Assembly (NCBI RefSeq): GCF_001625195.1
Contig: NC_054391.1
Span: forward strand, 1,674,001-1,738,000
DNA length: 64,000 nt
Source of the DNA: Drechmeria coniospora
Taxonomy: Eukaryota; Ascomycota; Sordariomycetes; Hypocreales; Ophiocordycipitaceae
Reading direction: 5' to 3'
The notes beneath the pieces are model-generated. The model saw only the letters and a program-made list of their open reading frames with translations, was not told the DNA's origin and did no database searches. Of this stretch, positions 56,480 to 64,000 are shown piece by piece. The number at the start of each line of letters is the position of its first letter. The stretch's first letter is position 1. The translations under genes and the position numbers were made by a program.

Positions 56480-57300
56480 CGCATGAACGGGCGTATACTG
56501 TGTGGGCGGTTCTGGAAACTCGGCCGGCACTACTTTTCTCCGTTATGGAACTCGAGACGCTTTCCAGGTCAACAACCACAAGGGATGTGCCGCACGTGTT
56601 CGGTGCGACTTTGAGGAGTGCATAAAGTACTTGCATGTACATGGGCGTTTGGTGCGGATAGGCGGAGGGAACCAAGTACAGGTACATGCATTTGTAACAG
56701 TACTTAGGTTTTCGGAGTGCATTGCGGAGAGCAGCTGGTCGGTGTACATGCCGATACAAGTACAAGTATACAGTACTCCGCACACGCAAGCACATGTACT
56801 TGGTTATTTGTATTCAGCGTGCATACTTACAAGCACTTTGGTTTTCAACTAGCTGTACATACTTACTGTAGAGCACAGCGGTTACGAGTACTGTACTTCT
56901 ACTCCGTACAGTAAGTACGGTACTCCGTACAGTAAGTACAGTACACGTACATGACATACCTGTACAGAGTACTCCGTACTGCGTGCATATTTACTGTAGG
57001 TACTAGTTGTACAGCACAGTAGTTGTAGAGTGTACATGGACACACTGTACTGTAAGTACTGCAAGTACTGTACATGAACACACTGTACTGTAAGTACATG
57101 CAAGTAGATGTATCAAGTGCTTGCTGTACTGTAGACGACTGTACTCCATACGCTACAAGATATAATTGTACATGTACTTACACTGTGCGGTGTTGGTGCA
57201 TGCACGTACCGAGTACATGTATAGGCAGGCATGTTGAGCACAGCATAAAAGTACTTCTTGTGATTGTAAGTACTTACTTAAGCACTTAAGTACTTACAGC
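56480..57300. repeat. GTAC-rich low-complexity region with internal tandem duplication
   Basis: Dense AAGTAC, GTACAGTA, CTCCGTAC and ACATGTAC words occur as at 35 kb. At about 57031-57095 the block TGTACATG(G/A)ACACACTGTACTG, followed by TAAGTAC, occurs twice in tandem. The many GTAC palindromes would allow extensive fold-back in a transcript. Confidence 0.65.
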
Positions 57301-59498
57301 ACAACTTAGTGTCCTTAGGTATTAGTCCACAGGTACGTACTTGTGGAACCGCAGGAAAATGGCGGCGGGACGGTTCCTCTTCGGGGATTAGCGCGCGGCA
57401 ACTGCTCCATTGTTGGTCAGCCTCGGTCAGTGCGCCAGCCATTTCGCTGCATCATGTACGTGTACTTGTGATACAGACTCGTCCATGTACTTCAAGAGGC
57501 ACAGCAGGTAGTCGGACAGGTGCAGGTACTTGTACTCGTACCCGCTGTCCACGCGCATGTGCGTACCCCTAAAAATATGGTAACGGTGCGCTCCAACATG
57601 TATAATGCCATGCTGGCTGTAAGTAAGTACTTGTACTTACTCGTAATGTAGCGGGGCGGTTGCAGTTCCAGTTCCATCTGGGGTAAATATGGATCTGCAA
57701 ATACATGTAATATGTATTTCTCCGGCTCGTACATTTATGTACTTGCACTTAATTACAAGTAATACCCTACATGTATTCTCGAGCACTGCGTCAATTGTAT
57801 TTGTGATGCCACGTTTTACGTACATTTTGCATGCATCTCCCTCACGGTACAGCAACGCCTTCAATGCAAAAGGGTACCCGTGGATGGCGCTTGTACTTGA
57901 ATCGGTGGACAGGAAACCTCTTGGTCATCACCTGAACAGCGCCATCTCCTCAACCGCCTTCTGGAGAGTGTTGTGTCGGTATCGACTCGTCCCCGGCCCG
58001 ACTGGTTCTTCTCGCATCCAGATGCGACCCCCGACTTACCTGCCGTCGCCGTCCCCGACTTCTCTCGCGGGTAAGTAGGTGAACTCCAAAAGGCCCACGT
58101 GCGTCCTTGCTCATCAACCGGCCCGGCGAGTTGTCCGTCGGCCGAGAGAAGTCTAGATCTCGAGGTGTCATTGCCCGTTTCACCACCCAGATGCCTGCGA
58201 ATACCTGCCCTCCGGACTGCTATACTTCCGCAGGCGGACGGGTGAATGTGGATCACGCTTGCGGAACATTGTTTACCTGCACGCCCCTCCAAGTCTTCCT
58301 GCCAGGAAAGCCCTCTCGTCCGTGGTAGTGTATCCCGGCCCTGGGCTGGCGGCACGTACACCGACGGGACGGCACGGCAAGTACTCCGTGCTGGGTGCAT
58401 CAACAAGCACATACAGTTACATGTACGGAGTTGGTGTGTGATGGAACCACCCGGCGACCTCCGGAGTCCGACAAAGCGAGTCAGCCATCAGCTTCAAAGC
58501 CAAGGTCAAAAACACTCGGTGAAGATTCAACGTCAACCTCGCCAACCTCACGACGCCACCCAACTCGTATTAGACCTCATAGTGACATTGTCCGCTCGCT
58601 CATGCATGTGCACGGCCTCCTCGCCAAGGTGGCATACATGAAGCCATGTATATGCATTCGCGAGTGAGTCGTTTCCAGTCGGCTTCTTCTCAACCTATTC
58701 ATGGAACATCAGGCGCGCATTCGACATCGGCAGCGAGGTTGCCGGCGGCGATATGTCATTCTGCGACGCTCGATCCGCGCCAATGGTGCGCCGGTACCAT
58801 GAGTGACGGCACGGGTATGCTTCGAATACAAATGCTTGCGTCGTCCTGCACACACAAGCGTAGCCGTCAGCCATAAGCCGGCGGCTTGGAGCCTGTCACC
58901 CCGGTTGCTGCTCCGGTACCTACGACGCCTACGACTGTATGTGTATATCCTTACAAGGTCGGAAAGACAAAGGTTCAGTACATAAATGTGGCAATCTACA
59001 AGTTATTACCCAGCTACTCGATCCGGACCACCTGCATATCACCCTCACGGGCCCAAAGTTCGGCCAACCATTTCGATAGTCCGCCGCTCATGTGCAGCTT
59101 CGAAGGATGCTTTCTGACAAGTCACGAAAAGGTCATGATTGCTTGCTCATATGCATCTCGTGCTTACCTGCACAACCGTTGCATGCACTCCCAACTATAC
59201 CCTCGCAACAGTAGACCGTCCTTTTCATCAAGTACATCTAAATTTAAGCATCTGAATACACCTATACGTGTACGCGTGCGTGCATTTGTACTAGACACTC
59301 CATACACCTACTTTGGCATGTGCATCTACAGGCATGTGCATCTACATTGGCACCGATGCTCCCTGCCAATCAACCACGCTGAGACGGGCACGCGAGACGG
59401 GTGATGAGAACCAGGCTGACGTCAATATGCATCACCGCCCACCAACCTTCCCCCAGCCCCCTTCCTGTGCTCCCGTTTGTTTGACATGAGATAGCCCG

Positions 59499-59640
59499 CA
59501 CCCTGGTGGGATGGACGATGGCGCTACCCGCTGTGCATGTGCTGGCTTCCTGTGATCCGGTTTCAGATGGCATCATCTGTACCCTGGTGAGATGGACCAA
59601 GGTGCTACCTGCTGTGTATGTGCTGGCTTCCTGTCCGCTA
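59499..59640. repeat. 81-bp tandem duplication
   Basis: CCCTGGTG(G/A)GATGGAC at 59501 recurs at 59582; both run on through GCTACC(C/T)GCTGTG and TGTGCTGGCTTCCTGT. The offset of 81 is a multiple of three, but I see no other evidence of coding. Confidence 0.75.
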
Positions 59641-59940
59641 CGAAGTGGGTTGTATGGGGGTCATCGACCCAGCAGCATACGACCTGTTACATCCGTTCGG
59701 CAGCCAGCGGAAGCAGAGCATGCATGCGCGAGAATAAACACCTACAGTACTCCGCATACTCTGCTCCGCTTCCAGGGTCCATCGCCATTTCTCGGCCGTA
59801 CTTGGCGCGATTCGACCTAGAATCGCATCGAGAGGACAAGACACGTAAAGTATATGCCGTGCTTGCAAAAGCGTCACTCCCACCCAACGCCGGCCCGGCC
59901 CTACAGCCGCCCGAGACGAGAGGGCGAGCCGGTCCGGAGG

Positions 59941-62186
59941 CTAGGTTGGGAACCCGCGCCGGTACCGGGGTGCTCCTGACTGTGACCTTGAGGGTCGGCG
60001 ACCGCGTTGCGCTGAGGGAGTACTGGGAATGAATCGTCTTCGTCGCCGATGCGTCCGCATCCGCCGAGGACTTGACTGCTGGGGAGCCAGCGTTTCGGAT
60101 GACCTTCGCGGCCGCACCCGGATCCTCTGTCTCGTTCTCGGCCCGATCCCATCGTCCTTGTATTCGTCATTCTCCACCAAGCCCATCGAGCCTCTCTCAG
60201 ACTGAGCAGATGCGGTACTCTCCTGCTGGGGGGCACGGAACATACCGCGCCGTCGCATGTCGCCGGATGACTGTTGCGGCCTCGGCTCGTCATCCACGAT
60301 GACAATCATCCACACGCCAAACTTGGCGTTGGATCCCACAAGCGGCGTGCAGTGAATCCAGCGTGGTCTGCCTGCCGGATCCGCGTCCAAAGGCATGTCT
60401 GCGTCGTCGACGAGATCTAAGTGCGCCTCCAGGGGATGAGCGTATTGCGTCTTCTTCCGCGGCGGCGGCCGATTGCCGTGCTTGCGGTGGACGCCGCTCA
60501 GCCATCTGACCTTGGCCGTGACGCCTTGGCCGTCGGCGAGCGCCTGAACCAGCTGCTCGCGTATGCGTGCCGAGCCGCCGATGCGGTCCAGCAGCGGCGA
60601 CTGCAGTATGCCGGGCACCCTCATCGACGGGCTCGTGAAGAGGATGCGCAGTGAGGGGTACGGCCGGACGAGAAGATAATTCTCATACACGCCGGTGAGA
60701 CGGCCGTTGTGCCTGCTTGCCAGAGAAGCCGCCGTCGTCGACGGATTGGGGGCCAATGGCACAACCCCCTTGAGGGAGCGCGAGTCGCAGTGCGAGTCTG
60801 AGTCTTGCAGCACAACACGATTCTTGGCTCCGTGGAGGGGTTCGCCCGACTTTTCCATCGACGGCCGCTTGGTCGACGGCCGCGTATCGCAGTGAGGGAG
60901 ACTTCCTTCGCTTCGTGACACTAGCCTGTGCATGTCCCCTCCGCGATCCTGCACTATCTCTAGCTCACGACGACTCAAGATCTCGGCGAGCCGGACGAAT
61001 TCGTCTCCGCACCGGGGATCGCGAGCCAGCCTCGCTCTCTGCTCCCCTTGGACCCCCGATTCTTCCTCATCCACGAGCTTTTGTAGAGCACCGAGCCCGT
61101 AGCAGCCGCTTGCGAGACCCGAAACGTCGACCTGAGCGCCGATAAAGTACCGTATGACTCCCCTGCTGTCATAGAGCGGCGCAAGCTGCTTTCGTCGTCA
61201 GCCTCCCGTTTCTGAAGCCGGCCGCCCAGGGGAGATGGGACGACGGCCACCCACCATGACAAGGTTCATAAAGGGAGACCCGTCGCGCCGGTAATTCAGA
61301 AACGTCTCGTAGTGCTCGACGCCGGCCTCCAACTTCTCCCTGATGCGTCGGACGCTGAACAGATTGGTGTTGGGCCCCTGGAGAAATCGGCAGTTCCGGC
61401 CGATGATGTAGTCGACCCCGTACTGCGTCGTCTTGTTGAACTCCTCGGTCATGAAAACGATGGGGTTATCGTGACGCGAAGGGTCCGTTAGACAAAACAC
61501 CTCGGCCAGCCCCTCGGATGAGTGCCGTGCCGTGCCCATGATGCGTTCGCGGATGGACACGGTCACCGTCTGGATCCAAACGTGCGTGACGTACATGGGG
61601 AGATCCTCACGCGCCAGCAGCTCAAAGGCCATGTGCGCCTTGGCTTGGAGATCCTCATTGACGGTGGGGACGTTGCCGTCGACTGGATGGGTGAAGTCGA
61701 GGTTAGTCAGGGGTGCAAGCTGCCGCAGCACGGCGTTGCTGTACTCGATGGCCCGCAACGCCTTGAGCGCGTCGAGAGAGTACCTCAACAGAGGCACCGA
61801 TGTTGGTCGATGCCGGCAGAGAAAGCTGGAAAAGCGGTGCAGGTGGCCGGGATCGTCGAAGATGGCCTGCAGATGGCGGCTGGAGAAGAGCAACTCCGAG
61901 CGACGCTCCAGCTCGTACTTGCATCCGAATCGGCTGGAACCGCCATCTTGCTCTGACGGTACACCAGGTCGAAGCTGCCGGGATCCAAGTCATCACCCCC
62001 AACGGGGTCTAGGCCGTCCGGTTGGCCGTGGACCACCTGAAGAGGCGGCGGATCTTCCTCGCAGCTCCGGTCCGAACAGGGCGAGCTCGGCGATCTGGAT
62101 GCTGGAGGAGGTAGGAGTGGTTTCACGGCAAAGTCTTGAAGCTCCTCGACGCTGACATCGCTGCAGTGTCCATCAGTAACGATTAG
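59941..62186 (-). CDS. RGS-LOV blue-light photoreceptor (5' and 3' ends not fully resolved)
   Basis: Firm exons are 61255-61974 (240 codons) and 59941-61185; a first exon ends at 62037 (donor GTGGTC) with its 5' end somewhere up to 62186. No ATG lies in that frame, so a further 5' exon or another start is needed. The 61255-61974 exon opens with an RGS domain (YELERRSELLFSSRHLQAIF to IQTVTVSIRERIMG), then a LOV domain. The LOV domain has the flavin-binding motif GRNCRFLQGP, whose photoactive Cys codon is at 61392-61390. After a 69-nt intron it continues LAPLYDSRG to YFIGAQVDVSG with the conserved Gln. Blue light forms a Cys-flavin adduct; an RGS-LOV class of fungal photoreceptors is known to link light to G-protein control. 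The C-terminal half is disordered except a conserved patch (KFGVWMIVIVDDE). A possible intron with donor GTATGT (after MRRRG, near 60243) to about 60153 would switch to another long frame (AENETEDPGAAAKVIR...). Confidence 0.8.
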
Positions 62187-63404
62187 CTATCAGAACTGCT
62201 TCAGTTGCGGGGAGAAGATGTCGAGAACGGGTTGCGAGACGTGGGGGAGAGGGATGAGGGAGAGTGGGATGCAAGTCAGCGAGCCTCAAGACAGGAGACA
62301 GCGGAAGAACAAACGATGGAGCACCCGATCGATCCATGGTGACAATGCGCCGCAGTGCAATGCCGAATGTTTTCGGGCCCGTCAAGTTCCAAGCGGCGAA
62401 TCAAGTCTCGTCCCAGATGGATCTGTGCGTGCTCAAGACGTTTCCTTCTGGGGGTGTCGCGTTGAGCGTTCGACATGCCAGAATCTCTCAGCGTAAGTAA
62501 ATGGCGGGTAGAAATGCCCCGTCACAAGACGTGCTTGTCAATTGGCTGCCCTCATCGAGGCCTTCGGAGTCAAGCTTGGTATTTATCAAAAATAGGGCCT
62601 CCCTGGAGAACCTTGCGGTGCCGTCCATCTGCTGCATATTCCTCCCCTTTCGCACAACACAGCGGGCCATCGTGATCTCGACGGAGCACAAGGGAACGGG
62701 CAATCGAGGCATCGGCGCGTCAATCTCGATGCTTTGGATGCGTCCACGGCTCGGGACCTGGGCATGGTGCCCCAGAGGCGCCCTCGTACTGACACACTCA
62801 GCGGCCGGGCACCCCTTAGTTTTGCTTTTCCCCCCTCAGCCGCCTGCCACGCGTTGTCGATCGTCGACCTTTGGTGACCAGGATGCTGGATGTATGGCGC
62901 TTTCGAGTGCCGCGTGCGCACAAACGGATTTGCCACTCTGCCTTCCAAAAGCTCCGTCGAAGCTTTGCGTCTCTGCAACGCAGGCACCAGCCAACGCCAT
63001 GGCGCGCCGGCTTTTGACGGTAAATTAGGAACCCTCGCGGAAATCTTCTCTGAATAGATGATTGGCTATCCATGTTTGGATGCGGTCGAACCATTGTCCA
63101 AGGTGCGGTAGATCGTTGACATCTTCCAATAGCCCCTGACCTCGGCCACATCATTTCCGAGCCCGAGGAATCTACAGCGCGGTGAATCTGCGTCCAGATC
63201 GAGTACAATTTGCGTCGCCCCAGCGTCCACCCCTCTCCCCTTGCTTCCTAGCCAAAGCCTCGCGGACGACCGGGTCCATGCTCAATCCCGGTGGAAATAG
63301 GTGTAGATGGATATATACATGCCCATGCTCCATCAACTTGTATGCGAAACAAAAAAACACGCCACGATAGGTAAACAAGCCGTCCTGTGGTAGCAGGTCC
63401 TAGC
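62187..63404. other. Intergenic region upstream of the RGS-LOV gene
   Basis: It must contain the photoreceptor promoter and 5' leader, perhaps with a small first exon (an ATG-started frame MDRSGAPSF at about 62337 runs to 62173). It also holds the 3' flank of the capping-enzyme gene. No other gene supported. Confidence 0.35.
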
Positions 63405-64000
63405 CTAGGCAAACTCGCGGGCCTTGCGGGAGAGCACGCGAATGTTATCGAGGAGCCCCTCGATCAGCTCCTGGTATCGATGCGGCACGCCCTTCATCGC
63501 CTTGGAACCTTGGTCGATGACGATGCCGGGGGACAATTCAATCTCCAGCTCATGTTCCTTTTCCAGACGCTGCGAACTCTGGGGCGAAATCAGCATCGGG
63601 CGTGAGATGACACAGTCGTCGTCTGGAGAGTACTTACGGCAGGGCCGTGGGACGTCATGGTGACCTGCGTCAGGTCCACCTGGTAATGGCCTTGATTGTA
63701 GCTCAGCCTGTCCTTGCTACGCTCGGGTTGCCTGTCATTGGGGTTGACGACGAGCTGCTCGAGCTCCTCGGCAGGACCATCCCAGGGCATCTCGAGGTTG
63801 ATGCTGAGTCGGCAGTCCATGGGGCAGGTGGGCATGTGCAGGTCGATGTCGGCGACGCGTGCCTTGATGATCTTGGCGAGAACGTCTTGGGTCCTCTGAT
63901 CGTAGGTGACTCGCACGCGCACGTTGCGGCTGCGGGGTCCTAGCCTCGACCGCATGCAGCCGGGCAGCCGGTTCTGCAGGTCCGGCGGCAGCTCGAAGTA
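63405..64000 (-). CDS. CET1: mRNA 5'-triphosphatase (capping enzyme beta subunit), 3' part, truncated by window end
   Basis: Exons read complement(join(63405..63578, 63638..>64000)); the intron has a GTAAGT donor and a CCCCAG acceptor. Cet1-type enzymes are metal-dependent tunnel-fold phosphatases that remove the gamma-phosphate of nascent RNA as the first step of capping, in the nucleus. Family segments visible are FELPPDLQNRLPG at the window edge, DIDLHMPTCPMDCRLSINLE, KDRLSYNQGHYQVDLTQVT and the final metal-site strand EHELEIELSP. The C-terminal helix (YQELIEGLLDNIRVLSRKA) completes the domain. The catalytic N-terminal ELE strand lies beyond the window. Fungal triphosphatases are unrelated in structure to the animal enzyme. 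Confidence 0.85.

Larger units (their letters stand above)
55401..59940. other. 4.5-kb gene-free region
   Basis: No supported gene. The part 56.5-57.3 kb is GTAC-word-rich (separate entry) and 59.5-59.6 kb has an 81-bp duplication. The right end adjoins the 3' end of the RGS-LOV gene, whose last exon may reach further into this region. Confidence 0.4.

Overview
The window is nuclear DNA from a filamentous ascomycete. Its genes are split by short introns (about 50-210 nt) with GT-AG and occasional GC-AG borders, and start codons sit in CACCATG-type contexts. The gene set (two-domain fasciclin protein, tyrosinase, RGS-LOV photoreceptor, jip5, UapA/C-type purine permease, GH18 chitinase, Git3-like GPCR) is typical of Sordariomycetes. 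I favour Hypocreales, but nothing here fixes the genus. GC-rich genes are separated by long AT-richer, gene-free stretches full of diverged tandem duplications and GTAC / TACGGAGTA-type words.

Layout. 1-750: last exon of a FAS1 protein. 0.75-11.8 kb: gene-poor and repeat-rich, dominated by a tandem array of about 2-kb units (about 2.0-8.7 kb) that each carry a small secreted-protein gene on the minus strand. Three copies are intact; the left-most is broken and has a different mature part. 11.8-15.4 kb: a Pro-rich secreted protein and a secreted tyrosinase (8 exons). 19.0-22.4 kb: a conserved fungal gene that appears broken by a nonsense codon, acireductone dioxygenase (methionine salvage), and a divergently transcribed APH-like kinase. 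22.9-32.6 kb: a small secreted Cys-containing protein, an MFS transporter with an acidic N-terminal extension, a Caps_synth/DXD-type glycosyltransferase, a Ca2+/H+ exchanger and an NmrA-like protein. 32.6-38.4 kb: gene-free. 38.4-55.2 kb: a cAMP-receptor/Git3-like GPCR, an M1 aminopeptidase, a seven-transmembrane RGS protein, a GH18 chitinase, jip5 and a purine permease. 55.2-59.9 kb: gene-free. 59.9-64.0 kb: an RGS-LOV blue-light photoreceptor and the 3' part of the mRNA 5'-triphosphatase gene.

How the genes relate. Most are independent housekeeping or secretory genes. A loose theme is heterotrimeric G-protein signalling: a GPCR, a membrane RGS and a photoreceptor RGS lie within 24 kb. A second theme is secretion, with at least five intact genes for predicted small secreted proteins, a chitinase and a tyrosinase. 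The most unusual structure is the secreted-protein array: promoter and signal-peptide types alternate A-B-A-B, while the mature region of three copies is nearly identical, which suggests duplication of a two-gene module followed by local homogenisation.

Exon borders come from reading splice signals and checking that phases close. Where given as exact joins, the total coding length is a multiple of three. No database search was possible, so family names rest on recognised motifs.
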